Notes: generated from the letters alone by a model not told the origin. A stretch of 64,000 nt of DNA from Amycolatopsis sp. QT-25 (GCF_029369745.1 NZ_CP120210.1:7874001-7938000), one strand, 5' to 3'. Positions 41,412-49,911 are shown, numbered from the stretch's first letter. Program-made: numbers and translations.

Positions 41412-42989
41412 GTGTCCGACCAGACGACCCAGCCCGAGGCTCAGCTCTCCCTCACCCCCGGCGAGCGGGTCATCCCGAGCTGGAACGAACCGCTCGTGGC
41501 CGCGGCCACCCGGCCGATCGGCGGCCCGCTCGGCGAGCACGCGGCCGTGGGGCGGCACTGGTTCTGGTCGCCGCAGCGGGCCGGGCTGCTGCTGGCCTGT
41601 CTCGCGCTGCTGCTCTCGTGGTTCGGCAAGGCGTCGTGCATCCAGCAGTACACCGACGACTCCGGGACCCATCAGCTCGACTGGCGGGCGGGCCGTCCGT
41701 TCGTCGCGATGTGTTACTCGGACATCATCCCGCTCTACAGTTCCGAGCGGCTGAACGATCCGGACACCTTCCCGTACGTGACTTCGTGGACCGAAAACGC
41801 GGGGACGGCGAAGGAGACCACGCGGTACATGGAGTACCCGGTCGCGACCGGGCTGTTCCAGTGGATCAACGCGAAACTCACCGAGGCCTGGCTTTCGGTC
41901 GCGGAATCGGGCTGGCTGCCCGGCGCGCTGCCGGTGGCCGTCTACTTCGACATCTCGGCGCTCTGGCTCGCGATGGCGTGGCTCGTCACGGTGTGGGCGA
42001 CCGGCCGATCGGTGAAACGCCGCCCGTGGGACGCCGCGCTGGTCGCGCTCTCGCCGCTGGCGCTGGCGCACGTCTTCACCAACTTCGACGCCATCGCGAC
42101 CGCGTTCACCGCGACCGCGCTGCTCGCCTGGGCCCGGCGACGGCCCGAGGTCGCGGGGTTCCTGCTCGGGCTCGGCGCGGCGGCGAAGCTGTATCCGCTG
42201 CTGCTGCTCGTCCCGCTGTTCTTCCTGTGCCTGCGCGCGGGCAAGGTCAGACAGTGGGCACTGACCGCCGGACTCGCCGCGGCGACGTTCGTGGTGGTCA
42301 ACGTCCCGTTCGCGCTCGCGGCGCCGACCGGCTGGTGGGAGTTCTTCCGGCTCAACACGATGCGCCCGATGGACCCGGACTCGCTCTACAACGTGATCTC
42401 CCAGCTCTCCGGCTGGGCCGGTTTCGACGGGAAGCTCACCGCGGGCCAGACACCGGTCGTGCTCAACGCCGTCGTCGCGGTGCTGTTCCTCGCCGCCTGC
42501 GCCGGCATCGGATACGTCGCGCTGAAGGCGCCGCGCCGTCCGCGGCTCGGCCAGCTCGCGTTCCTGGTGGTGGCCGCGTTCCTGCTGACCAACAAGGTGT
42601 GGAGCCCGCAGTACTCGCTGTGGCTGGTGCCGCTGGCGGTGCTCGCGATCCCGCGCTGGCGGCTGCTGCTCGGCTGGATGATCCTCGACGCGCTGGTCTG
42701 GGCGCCGCGGATGATGTACTACCTCGGCGTCGACAACAAGGGACTGCCCGAAGACTGGTTCCTCGGTGCCGTCGTCGTCCGCGACCTCGCGGTGGTCGGC
42801 CTCTGCGCGCTGGTGATCCGGGAGATCTACCAGCCGCGCGAAGACCCCGTCCGCGCCGCCGGGGACGACGATCCGATCGGTGGTTTCCTCGACAGTGCCC
42901 CCGATGTGGGCGGCCGGCGCTCGGCGATCCTCGCCGCCTCCAGCAGGGCGGCGGAGTCGTCGAAAGCGGCGGGTCCGCCGAGCGGGTAG
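41412..42989 (+). CDS. GT87-like membrane glycosyltransferase
   Basis: A 525-residue polytopic membrane protein with about ten or more helices (GLLLACLALLLSWFGKASC, VATGLFQWINAKL, ALAHVFTNFDAIATAFTATA, LYPLLLLVPLFFLCLRAG). The DI-type acidic loop CYSDIIPLYSSERLND and AMEYP-like RYMEYPVATG are typical of actinobacterial GT-C enzymes that use polyprenyl-phosphate sugars to build wall or membrane glycans. It occupies the position of mycobacterial Rv0051, downstream of ponA. GTG 41412 lies seven bases after TACCAT, indicating a leaderless mRNA. The 50-residue C-terminal tail is hydrophilic and cytoplasmic. The exact acceptor is unknown. Confidence 0.85.
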   Translation: MSDQTTQPEAQLSLTPGERVIPSWNEPLVAAATRPIGGPLGEHAAVGRHWFWSPQRAGLLLACLALLLSWFGKASCIQQYTDDSGTHQLDWRAGRPFVAMCYSDIIPLYSSERLNDPDTFPYVTSWTENAGTAKETTRYMEYPVATGLFQWINAKLTEAWLSVAESGWLPGALPVAVYFDISALWLAMAWLVTVWATGRSVKRRPWDAALVALSPLALAHVFTNFDAIATAFTATALLAWARRRPEVAGFLLGLGAAAKLYPLLLLVPLFFLCLRAGKVRQWALTAGLAAATFVVVNVPFALAAPTGWWEFFRLNTMRPMDPDSLYNVISQLSGWAGFDGKLTAGQTPVVLNAVVAVLFLAACAGIGYVALKAPRRPRLGQLAFLVVAAFLLTNKVWSPQYSLWLVPLAVLAIPRWRLLLGWMILDALVWAPRMMYYLGVDNKGLPEDWFLGAVVVRDLAVVGLCALVIREIYQPREDPVRAAGDDDPIGGFLDSAPDVGGRRSAILAASSRAAESSKAAGPPSG

Positions 42990-43122
42990 CCGAACACGGC
43001 CAGTGCCTGACCACGGGTTCCCGGCGCGGGGACGACGTGCTCGCCGTCCTCCGCCCGGTACCCGGTCCGATTCCTCATACGGCCCAGGTTCGACCCTCCC
43101 GTGGTGGGAAGGCCAAGCAAAT

Positions 43123-43632
43123 TCAGCGCACGAGGTAGCCGCCCGTGCTCGTCGCGAAGAACGGCACCGGTCCGGTGCAGGGCAGGACGTCCTGCTCGAA
43201 CGAGCCGTACGCCCAGCTCCAGCCGATCCGGTCGTGGCCGCGCGGCACGTCCCGTACCGAGAAGCCGACGCGGCGCCCGATCAGGTTCACCGGGAGCCCG
43301 GGGATGTCGGCGCGTTCGATCACGCCGGTCAAGACGGCGAGGTCGCCTTCCCGCGAGACGCAGTCGACCTTGCCGTCGAAATCGGCGACGAGCTTCCCGT
43401 CCTCGGTCAGATGGTTCACGTGGAACCGGCCCGACGATTTCCCCGGTTCCCCGAAAGCGGCGAAATCGAAGCGGACCGGGTCGGCCCCGTAACCGGGGAA
43501 CGTCAGCGGCCCGCCCGCCGAGCCGACGACGGTCGCTCCCGGCCCCGGAGCCGCGTTCACCTGTGTCGCCCCCAGCGTTCCCGCCGCGACGGCGAGTACG
43601 GCGACCGCGGCGATCTTCGACCTGATGTTCAT
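43123..43632 (-). CDS. Secreted hypothetical protein
   Basis: A 169-residue exported protein starting MNIRSKIAAVAVLAVAAGTL, with signal cleavage probably after VNA. The mature part is mostly beta-prone (GPLTFPGYGADPVRFDFAAF, GRFHVNHLTEDGKLVADFDG) with two Cys residues (KVDCVSREGD and DVLPCTGP) that could form a disulfide. The start is fixed by GGAGGGAAAG upstream of the ATG. I do not recognise a named family. It stands alone, convergent with the GT87 gene and downstream of nfo. Confidence 0.8.
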   Translation of the reverse strand: MNIRSKIAAVAVLAVAAGTLGATQVNAAPGPGATVVGSAGGPLTFPGYGADPVRFDFAAFGEPGKSSGRFHVNHLTEDGKLVADFDGKVDCVSREGDLAVLTGVIERADIPGLPVNLIGRRVGFSVRDVPRGHDRIGWSWAYGSFEQDVLPCTGPVPFFATSTGGYLVR

Positions 43633-43741
43633 GGCTTTCCCTCCAGCACCGGGTGCTTCCCGGTCGAGGTCGAGCCTTCCGGTGCCCGCGCGAGCGGGAC
43701 TCCCTCCGGAGAGGGAACGCTCTCCCGCCCAGGTCCGAAAC

Positions 43742-43797
43742 CGCAATTGGTCACCTACTTGCGCCCCGTTGCCGGCGCAAGTAGGTGACCAATTGCG
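43742..43797. repeat. Perfect inverted repeat, family A; likely nfo terminator
   Basis: Arms of 24 bases (43742-43765 and 43774-43797) around an eight-base loop. The left arm begins CGCAATTGGTCACCTACTTG, identical over 20 bases to part of the element at 1681. It ends nine bases from the nfo stop codon at 43807. Confidence 0.85.
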
Positions 43798-43806
43798 AAG
43801 GGGGAG

Positions 43807-44586
43807 TCAGGCGGAGGCGACGTGCTTCCGGAGATAGGCGATGTCCGCGGCCTGGCCGCCGGCCGGGGTCTCGACGATCACCGGCGCGCCCGCCTCGGCC
43901 GCGACGGCGGCCAGCACCTCGGGGTCGATCGTGCCGTCGCCGCCGACGACGTTCGCGTGCCGGTCCCGCGTGGAGCCGAACTCGTCGCGCGAGTTGTTGA
44001 GGTGCACCAGGTCGATCCGGCCGGTGATGGCCTTGACCTTCTTGACCGCCTCGGTCAGGTCCCAGCCCGCCGCGTACGCGTGGCAGGTGTCGAAACAGAA
44101 GCCCGCCCCGAATTCGCCGACCTTGTCCCACAGACGGGCGATCGTGTCGAGGTCGCGGGTCATCGCGTTGTCGCCGCCCGCGGTGTTCTCGATCAGGATC
44201 GGCACGGCGAAGCCGCCCTTTTCCTGTTCACGCTCGAAAAGCTTGCGCCAGTTGACGAGGCCTTCTTCGACGTCGTCGCCCGAACCGACGTGGCCGCCGT
44301 GCACGACGAGCCCTTTCGCGCCGATTTCGGCGGCGCCGTTCGCGTGCTGGGTGACGGTCTTCCGCGAAGGGATGCGGATGCGGTTGTTCATCGACGCCAC
44401 ATTGATCAGATAGGGCGAGTGGATGAACACCTCGACCGGCGATTCCTTGATCGCTTCGCCGTGCGGGTGGGGTTTGGGAGCCTTCCAGCCCTGCGGATCG
44501 GAAAGGAAGAACTGGAGGACTTCGGCTTCGCGCTCGGCGACCGCGGTCAGCGGATCGTCGTCGCGGACATGAGCACCGATTTTCAT
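43807..44586 (-). CDS. nfo: Endonuclease IV (AP endonuclease)
   Basis: A 259-residue TIM-barrel enzyme of base-excision repair that cuts the phosphodiester bond 5' to abasic sites using three zinc ions. Visible ligand regions are MKIGAHV, VFIHSPYLINVAS, GLVVHGGHVGSG, PILIENTAGG, GFCFDTCHAYAAGW, IDLVHLNNSRDEFGSTRDRH and VIVETPAGG. Length fits the family (about 250-280 residues). The ATG 44586 is eight bases after TAGATT on the minus strand and lacks a Shine-Dalgarno site, so it may be leaderless. A long palindrome follows its stop. It is divergent from the surface-protein gene at 44761. Confidence 0.94.
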   Translation of the reverse strand: MKIGAHVRDDDPLTAVAEREAEVLQFFLSDPQGWKAPKPHPHGEAIKESPVEVFIHSPYLINVASMNNRIRIPSRKTVTQHANGAAEIGAKGLVVHGGHVGSGDDVEEGLVNWRKLFEREQEKGGFAVPILIENTAGGDNAMTRDLDTIARLWDKVGEFGAGFCFDTCHAYAAGWDLTEAVKKVKAITGRIDLVHLNNSRDEFGSTRDRHANVVGGDGTIDPEVLAAVAAEAGAPVIVETPAGGQAADIAYLRKHVASA

Positions 44587-44760
44587 GTTGGAGGAATCTA
44601 CGCGGAGCGAAGCTCCTCCGTTGAGGGCGGTGGCGGGGAGGAAGGCGGAATTACCCCCGGGTGATTCCGCCCGACGCACCCCGGTCGGTCACGCTCGTGG
44701 GGTAGCGTGAGCGCGTTCCGTTAAATCGCGTTGGGTCTTGAGGGGCGGAGGACGAACTCG

Positions 44761-45621
44761 ATGGGGAAGACTGCCGGGCGGCTCACGGCTTGGGGATTCG
44801 CGCTTTCGGTCACGGCCGGATTGGCGTTCCCGACGACCGCGACGGCCGCCGAGGAACCGCATCCGACCCTGTCCGGCGAATGCGGTGCGACGCTGCAGAA
44901 CGGAAAGTCCGGCAACGGCCTCGTTCTCGACGCGGCGGCACCGCTCGCTTCGCCCGAGGCGCTGACGGTCGGTTTGGACTCGAAGGCCAAGACAGCCGAG
45001 GGCCGGAAGCCGCTGCTTTCGCTGCCGGTCGGCGACTTGATCAAGGCGACGGGCCTCACCGACAACGCGGTCGGCGACCTCGCCGCGCAGGGCGTCTGCA
45101 AGCCCGCGCAGGGCGCGGTGAACGCGGTCGGGAACCTGCCCCAGGGCGTCGCCGACGAACTCCCGCTCCCGGAAGTCCCCGAGCCGCCCAGGCCCGAACC
45201 GCCGAACCCGGAACCCCCGAACCCGGAACCGCCGAAGCCCCAACCCCCGCAGCCCCAGCCCCCGCAGCCCGAGCCACCGAAGCCGGGACCGGGTCAGCCC
45301 GGCGGACCGGACCGCGTACTGCCGGTGGAAATGGGCCCTGGTTCCTCCACCGGCCTCGGCGGTGACTCGATCGCCGGCGTGATCGGCAACGCGGCGCTGC
45401 TCCCCGGCAGCTCCGTCCAGGCGCCGGTGATCACCCAGATCGTCCCCGGCGTCCCCGGCGAGGTGCCGCCGCCCACCGTCGACGAGGAGGACACCGGCAA
45501 CGCGCAGGCCATGCCGGCGCCGGTCGCCCCGGCCAGGCTGCCGCTGTTGCTCGCGGTGCTGGCGCTGGCCGTCGTCGCCGCGGGTCTCGTCCGTGCTTGG
45601 CTGCGGGGTAAGCCCGCCTGA
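44761..45621 (+). CDS. Exported anchored protein A, proline-rich
   Basis: A 286-residue protein. The signal peptide is MGKTAGRLTAWGFALSVTAG with cleavage near ATAAE. A small domain bears two Cys (SGECGATLQNG and QGVCKPAQGA) about 76 residues apart. A Pro/Glu repeat of PEPPN/PEPPK type follows at about residues 140-180. A hydrophobic C-terminal segment ends the protein, ARLPLLLAVLALAVVAAGLV then RAWLRGKPA. The last part matches the C-termini of the next two genes, which defines a three-member local family. The architecture suggests a wall-spanning protein held by a C-terminal membrane anchor. No family name is recognised. A GTG-type start at 44731 is possible but would precede the basic start of the signal peptide. 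Confidence 0.8.
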   Translation: MGKTAGRLTAWGFALSVTAGLAFPTTATAAEEPHPTLSGECGATLQNGKSGNGLVLDAAAPLASPEALTVGLDSKAKTAEGRKPLLSLPVGDLIKATGLTDNAVGDLAAQGVCKPAQGAVNAVGNLPQGVADELPLPEVPEPPRPEPPNPEPPNPEPPKPQPPQPQPPQPEPPKPGPGQPGGPDRVLPVEMGPGSSTGLGGDSIAGVIGNAALLPGSSVQAPVITQIVPGVPGEVPPPTVDEEDTGNAQAMPAPVAPARLPLLLAVLALAVVAAGLVRAWLRGKPA

Positions 45622-45744
45622 TTCTCACCCCGGGTGACGCCCGCTCCACTCGAATGCCCGACCTGTTCGAGTGAGCGGGCGTCACCCGTCTCCCTTAGCG
45701 TCGTTGTACCGGTGGATGACCCCGACGACGGAGGAGTCGAAGGC

Positions 45745-46635
45745 ATGCGCGAACGGACACGGAGGGCGACCGCCCTGGGTGCGTCGGCCTTCATTCTCGC
45801 GGGCTCGGCCGCCCTCGCCATGCCCGGCACGGCCGCCGCCGCCGCCGAGACCAAGACCGCCACCTGTGGCGGATCGGTGACCGCGAAGACCGGTGACACG
45901 ATCCTCGGCAAGACGCCGCTGCTCGGCATTCCCCTCAACCTGGGCCAAGCCGGTCCGGTCTCGGGAGTGCTCACGGGCACGATCAACGCGCTGCTCGGCA
46001 CGGTCTGCCGGGTGACGGTGACCGTGGTGAACGTCGTCGTCGCGCCGGTCCCGGTCGTCGGCGAACCCGCCGCCGAAGCGCTGAACGGCGCCGTCTCCGG
46101 CACCACCCGGGCACTGACCGGCGGCGGCAAGCCCGCTCCCGGAACCCCGCCGCAGCCCGGGAAACCCGCTCCGGGGACGCCCGGCAGCGGCGGCCCGCAG
46201 ACAGGCGGACCCGGCGCTCCGGCACCGGGCGGGACGCCGGCGGGCGGCATCCCGGTGGTGAACAGCCCGCTGTTGCCCGGCACCTTCACCCCGAACTTCG
46301 GCAGCCTGCCGTGGGGCGTCGACACGGGCTACGCCCCGATGCGCGACTACAGCTCCATCCCGATGGCGACGGCCGGCCTCTTCAGTCCGTCGCCCGGCCT
46401 CCGGTACGGCGGACAGATCCCGGGTTACGCGCCTCAGTTCGGTGTGGCCACCGAAAACCAGAACGGCAATCCGGACGTCCGAACCGCAGGACAAGCCGAA
46501 GCACTACCGAATGTCGGCGACGGATTCACTCAGGACGGGAAACTGCCCCTGCTGCTCGCCGTTTTGGCACTCTCCGGAGTCAGCGCGGGCCTTGTCCGCA
46601 CCTGGGTTCTACGCCGAATGGCCGCTTCAAGTTAG
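45745..46635 (+). CDS. Exported anchored protein B
   Basis: A 296-residue relative of the preceding gene. It has a signal peptide (MRERTRRATALGASAFILAG, cleaved around TAAAA) and a two-Cys domain (TATCGGSVTAKTGD to LLGTVCRVTV). A Pro/Gly linker with PGTPPQPGKPAPGTPG follows, then a Tyr-rich section (WGVDTGYAPMRDYSSIPM). The shared tail is NPDVRTAGQAEALPNVGDG then KLPLLLAVLALSGVSAGLV and RTWVLRRMAASS. GGAGGAG precedes the ATG. The basic residues after the hydrophobic stretch fit a C-terminal anchor with a cytoplasmic positive end. The function is unknown. Confidence 0.82.
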   Translation: MRERTRRATALGASAFILAGSAALAMPGTAAAAAETKTATCGGSVTAKTGDTILGKTPLLGIPLNLGQAGPVSGVLTGTINALLGTVCRVTVTVVNVVVAPVPVVGEPAAEALNGAVSGTTRALTGGGKPAPGTPPQPGKPAPGTPGSGGPQTGGPGAPAPGGTPAGGIPVVNSPLLPGTFTPNFGSLPWGVDTGYAPMRDYSSIPMATAGLFSPSPGLRYGGQIPGYAPQFGVATENQNGNPDVRTAGQAEALPNVGDGFTQDGKLPLLLAVLALSGVSAGLVRTWVLRRMAASS

Positions 46636-46736
46636 TCCTACCGCCTAGTATCTTCCTGATCATCCCCTCGTTGTCCCCGTCGCAGTGCTTTCTGACGCAC
46701 TGCCACACGCCCCCACCGACCCGAAGGATCGCGCTC

Positions 46737-47618
46737 GTGCGGAAGACCACCATCTGGCAGACCACCCGCAAGGCGCTCACCGTCACCGCACTCGCGACCA
46801 TGGTCACCGGCGGCGCGCTCCTGACGGCGGGCACCGCCTCGGCCGCCACCACCCTGGCGAACGCGTGCAGCGGCACCGTCAACGGCGGGATGGGCGACTC
46901 CGTCGCGATCACCGGCACCTCGGTCAGGGAACTGGTGCGCGCCGGTGCGCGGGAAGCGGGCACGCTGGCCCTCTACGACGTCGCCGCGAACGACATCGCC
47001 AAGGTCAACACCATCGGCGTCGGCGCGGTCCCGAACGCCGCGGGCGGCGCGGTCGAGGGCAAGGCGATCGGCGCGGCCGTGCGGCAGGCGGTCAAGAACA
47101 CCAAGTCCTGGGGCCTCGGGCTCAACCCCGAGAAGACCCTCGACTCCATCGAGCACAAGGTCGCCGGCAGCTGCGGCCTGACGACGGTCGCCACGAACTA
47201 CGTCGCGCCGGTCCTGCCGACGCCGGGCACCACCACCCCGCGGCAGGGTGGCAACGGCGGCGGCACCCACGCGCTGCCGTCCTCGCCGAGCCTGCTGTCC
47301 GGCGGCAGCAACGGCACCGGCCACGCCCCGCCGCGCGAGTACGGCAACCTCCCGGTCGCGCAGCCGGGTGTCGCGGTGGCGCCGGGCGTGCGTTACCCGG
47401 CCAACAGCCCGCTTCCCGGCGAAGCCGCCCCGCAGTTCGGCACCGACGGCCAGGCCGGACAGGGCGGCCCCGACGTCCGCAACGCCGGCAACGCCGAAGC
47501 GCTCGCGTCCGACGGCTTGCCCGGCGACGTCCAGTTGCCGATGCTGCTCGCGGTGCTCGTGCTCGCTGGCGTGACCGCCGCGCTGGTCCGCACCTGGGTC
47601 CTGCGCCGCGTCTCCTGA
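46737..47618 (+). CDS. Exported anchored protein C
   Basis: A 293-residue third member. It has a signal peptide (VRKTTIWQTTRKALTVTALA, cleaved near ASA) and a two-Cys domain from NACSGTVNGG to AGSCGLTTVA with helical content between (VRELVRAGAREAGTLALYDV). A Gly/Pro/Ser-rich linker leads to the shared tail GPDVRNAGNAEALASDG, QLPMLLAVLVLAGVTAALV and RTWVLRRVS. The GTG at 46737 lies between a small hairpin (46682-46703) and the signal sequence. It is followed after about 100 bases by rpsF. The three genes are not overlapping, each with its own 100-bp leader, so they may be separately expressed. Confidence 0.82.
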   Translation: MRKTTIWQTTRKALTVTALATMVTGGALLTAGTASAATTLANACSGTVNGGMGDSVAITGTSVRELVRAGAREAGTLALYDVAANDIAKVNTIGVGAVPNAAGGAVEGKAIGAAVRQAVKNTKSWGLGLNPEKTLDSIEHKVAGSCGLTTVATNYVAPVLPTPGTTTPRQGGNGGGTHALPSSPSLLSGGSNGTGHAPPREYGNLPVAQPGVAVAPGVRYPANSPLPGEAAPQFGTDGQAGQGGPDVRNAGNAEALASDGLPGDVQLPMLLAVLVLAGVTAALVRTWVLRRVS

Positions 47619-47645
47619 CGCCCGTTCGGGACCGGCGAGAAGCCG

Positions 47646-47663
47646 CCAGGTACGCTTACCTGG
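47646..47663 (+). promoter_or_regulatory. Small hairpin in the rpsF leader or promoter
   Basis: CCAGGTA-CGCT-TACCTGG is a perfect 7-bp stem 57 bases upstream of rpsF. It overlaps TACGCT (47651-47656), a possible -10. It may be a promoter element or an S6/S18 feedback site; I cannot decide between them. Confidence 0.35.
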
Positions 47664-47720
47664 ACAAACCCTCCTGCCACGGACAGTCCGTGGCCGCGAG
47701 CCCATAGGAGGTGAGTGGTT

Positions 47721-48041
47721 GTGTCACGCCATTACGAGGTAATGGTCATCCTGGACCCCACGCTCGACGAGCGTACGGTGGCCCCGACCCTGGACACCTT
47801 CCTCAACGTGATCCGTACTTCGGGCGGAAGCGTGGAGAAGGTCGACGTCTGGGGACGCCGCCGGCTGTCCTACGAGATCAAGAAGCACGCCGAGGGCATC
47901 TACGCGCTCCTCGACCTGAACTCGACCTCGGAAGCGGTCAAGGAGCTGGACCGTCAGCTCTCGCTGCAGGAGACCGTGCTCCGCACCAAGGTCATGCGCC
48001 GCGAGATCAAGCGCGCCGCGACCGCCGCCGCCAAGGCCTGA
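47721..48041 (+). CDS. rpsF: 30S ribosomal protein S6
   Basis: A 106-residue protein starting VSRHYEVMVILDPTLDERTV, with VDVWGRRRLSYEIKKHAEGI and VLRTKVMRREIK. S6 binds the central domain of 16S rRNA together with S18. Two GTG codons are possible (47715, 47721); the second is chosen because AGGAGGTGA (47706-47714) gives normal spacing. It is the first gene of the conserved rpsF-ssb-rpsR-rplI operon, with a 16-base gap to ssb. Confidence 0.98.
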   Translation: MSRHYEVMVILDPTLDERTVAPTLDTFLNVIRTSGGSVEKVDVWGRRRLSYEIKKHAEGIYALLDLNSTSEAVKELDRQLSLQETVLRTKVMRREIKRAATAAAKA

Positions 48042-48057
48042 GCCGAAGGACTTCCCG

Positions 48058-48570
48058 ATGGCTGGAGACACCGTCATCACGGTGATCGGCAACCTCACGT
48101 CCGACCCGGAGCTTCGCTTCACCCCTTCCGGTGCGGCGGTCGCGAACTTCACCGTCGCGTCCACCCCGCGCACACTGGACAAGCAGTCCGGTGAGTGGAA
48201 GGACGGCGAGGCCCTGTTCCTGCGCTGCAACATCTGGCGTCAGGCGGCCGAGAACGTCGCCGAGTCGCTGACGCGTGGCGCGCGTGTCGTCGTGCAGGGG
48301 CGCCTCAAGCAGCGGTCTTTCGAGACCAAGGAAGGCGAGAAGCGCACCGTCGTCGAGCTCGAGGTCGATGAGATCGGCCCGTCGCTGCGCTACGCCACCG
48401 CCAAGGTGAACAAGGTCAGCCGTGGCACCGGTGGCGGTGGAGGCGGCGGCTTCGGTGGCGGCGGCGGTGGCGGCCAGTCCGGCCCGCCCGCCGACGACCC
48501 GTGGGGTTCCGCCCCGCCCGCCGGTGGCGGCGGTGGCGGCGGCGGCTTCTCCGACGAGCCGCCCTTCTGA
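48058..48570 (+). CDS. ssb: Single-stranded DNA-binding protein
   Basis: A 170-residue SSB. The OB fold covers residues 1-115 (TVITVIGNLTSDPELRFTPS, FLRCNIWRQAAENVAESL, GARVVVQGRLKQRSFETKEG). A glycine-rich linker of near-uninterrupted Gly runs precedes the acidic tip FSDEPPF, which binds partner replication and repair proteins. This is the replicative SSB, in the expected ribosomal-protein operon. The ATG is 16 bases past rpsF. Confidence 0.98.
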   Translation: MAGDTVITVIGNLTSDPELRFTPSGAAVANFTVASTPRTLDKQSGEWKDGEALFLRCNIWRQAAENVAESLTRGARVVVQGRLKQRSFETKEGEKRTVVELEVDEIGPSLRYATAKVNKVSRGTGGGGGGGFGGGGGGGQSGPPADDPWGSAPPAGGGGGGGGFSDEPPF

Positions 48571-48647
48571 TCAGGCGATCCGCCGCGGGCGAGAGCTCCG
48601 CGAGACGCCTCGAGACAACCACTACGTAGAAATCCAGGAGAACTACC

Positions 48648-48896
48648 GTGGCCAAGCCACCCATCCGCAAGCCCAAGAAGAAGGTCTGCGTGTTCTGCAA
48701 GGCCGAGAAGAAGGGCCGCCCGGAGAACATCGACTACAAGGACACCAACCTGCTTCGGAAGTACATCTCCGACCGCGGGAAGATCCGCGCCCGCCGGGTG
48801 ACCGGCAACTGCAGCCAGCACCAGCGTGACATCGCCATCGCGGTCAAGAACTCCCGCGAGATGGCGCTGCTGCCCTACACCTCGACCGCACGCTAA
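48648..48896 (+). CDS. rpsR: 30S ribosomal protein S18, zinc (C+) form
   Basis: An 82-residue S18 starting from GTG 48648 after an AGGAG site. Cys14 and Cys17 (KKVCVFCKAEKK) with Cys55 and His58 (TGNCSQHQRD) form a zinc-binding set, so this is the C+ paralog, which needs zinc. Actinobacteria often have a second, Cys-free copy elsewhere under zinc control. It binds 16S rRNA with S6. Confidence 0.97.
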   Translation: MAKPPIRKPKKKVCVFCKAEKKGRPENIDYKDTNLLRKYISDRGKIRARRVTGNCSQHQRDIAIAVKNSREMALLPYTSTAR

Positions 48897-48908
48897 GGAG
48901 GCACGTCA

Positions 48909-49364
48909 ATGGCGAAGATCATTCTCACCACCGACGTCGCCAACCTCGGTGGGCCCGGCGACATCGTCGAGGTCAAGGACGGCTACGCGCGCAACTACCT
49001 GCTCCCCCGCGGCTACGCCATCGTGGCCACCAAGGGTGCGGAGAAGAACGTGCGCACGATCAAGCGGGCGCAGGAGAGCCGTCGCATCCGCGACCTCGAC
49101 CACGCCAAGGAGATCAAGGCGACCCTGGAGGGCCTCGGCGCCGTCCAGCTGAGCGGCAAGGCGGCCGAGGGCTCGAAGAAGCTCTTCGGTTCGATCACCA
49201 CCGCCGAGATCGTGGACGCGATCAAGGCCGCGGGCGGCCCGCTGCTCGACAAGCGCGTCATCGAGCTGAAGGACCACATCAAGACCGTGGGCAAGCACTC
49301 GGTCGGCGCTCGTCTGCACCCCGACGTCCGCGTCGACGTGCGGCTCGAGGTCAAGGCCAAATAA
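48909..49364 (+). CDS. rplI: 50S ribosomal protein L9
   Basis: A 151-residue two-domain protein: the N-terminal rRNA-binding domain (MAKIILTTDVANLGGPGDIV, DGYARNYLLPRGYAIVAT), a long connecting helix, and the C-terminal domain (KLFGSITTAEIVDAIKAAGG to VDVRLEVKAK). AAGGAGG precedes the ATG. It ends the S6-SSB-S18-L9 operon and is followed by a terminator. Confidence 0.98.
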   Translation: MAKIILTTDVANLGGPGDIVEVKDGYARNYLLPRGYAIVATKGAEKNVRTIKRAQESRRIRDLDHAKEIKATLEGLGAVQLSGKAAEGSKKLFGSITTAEIVDAIKAAGGPLLDKRVIELKDHIKTVGKHSVGARLHPDVRVDVRLEVKAK

Positions 49365-49378
49365 CACCGCTTCGGCAC

Positions 49379-49415
49379 AGGGCGGGACGTCTCCATCGCG
49401 GAGAGGTCCCGCCCT
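49379..49415 (+). terminator. Terminator after rplI
   Basis: Arms AGGGCGGGAC (49379-49388) and GTCCCGCCCT (49406-49415), with a further inner CTCC/GGAG pairing, followed by TTGCTTT. It separates the ribosomal operon from the secretion-associated module. Confidence 0.88.
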
Positions 49416-49506
49416 TTGCTTTGCGCGGAACCCCATCCGGCCGGGTCACGTCCTAGGATCGACTCGACGTCGAGGCACGGGGACGCAAAAAGGGGATCTG
49501 GAACCA

Positions 49507-49911
49507 ATGGCTTACGACAGCAACGCCGAGCAGAACCGGCAGGAGAAGGTCACGGTGTCCGCGCCTGCCAATCCTGACCAGCCGTCGTCGGGCGGGGGCG
49601 GTGGCGGGTTCACCTTCGACAAGGACAAGATCGACGGCATCATCAAGAAGTGGACGGACCTGCAGATCGAGCTCAAGCGGGACTTCAACGACGCGAACCT
49701 GATGGCGAACGTCAAGGCGCCCGGCAAGGAGTTCGCGAGCGGCGACTGGGAGAAGCTGGCGAACCCGTCGGGCAAGGCGTTCCTGGAGCAGAACCAGAAG
49801 ATGCAGGACTACGTCAAGAACTACATCGACCAGCTGACCGCCGCGAAGCAGAAGATCGCCACGAACGAGGCCGAAACGCAGGCTTCGCTCACCAAGCACA
49901 AGGCCGTGTGA
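49507..49911 (+). CDS. Small helical protein, possible type VII (PE/ESAT-6-like) partner
   Basis: A 134-residue protein with no signal peptide. A disordered Gly-rich start (QPSSGGGGGG) leads to two long helices: DKIDGIIKKWTDLQIELKRD and FLEQNQKMQDYVKNYIDQLT onward, joined by a loop with GDWEKLANPSG. A helical hairpin with a Trp in or near the turn is the plan of ESAT-6/WXG100/PE proteins, though a strict WXG motif is absent. It heads a four-gene cluster with a DUF3558 lipoprotein, a PPE-like protein and an EspG-like protein. AAGGGGAT precedes the ATG, and TAGGAT (49454-49459) may be the promoter -10. The partner role is inferred from context. Confidence 0.7.
   Translation: MAYDSNAEQNRQEKVTVSAPANPDQPSSGGGGGGFTFDKDKIDGIIKKWTDLQIELKRDFNDANLMANVKAPGKEFASGDWEKLANPSGKAFLEQNQKMQDYVKNYIDQLTAAKQKIATNEAETQASLTKHKAV

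Noticed and set aside
39888..42989. A 1033-residue open frame running through the ROK gene into the GT87 gene
   Set aside because: The first half is an out-of-frame read of the ROK gene; only the part from GTG 41412 is protein-like, with membrane helices.
41309..43138. A 609-residue plus-strand frame over the GT87 gene
   Set aside because: It is a shifted shadow of the GT87 coding frame, Arg/Gly-rich and lacking the membrane helices.
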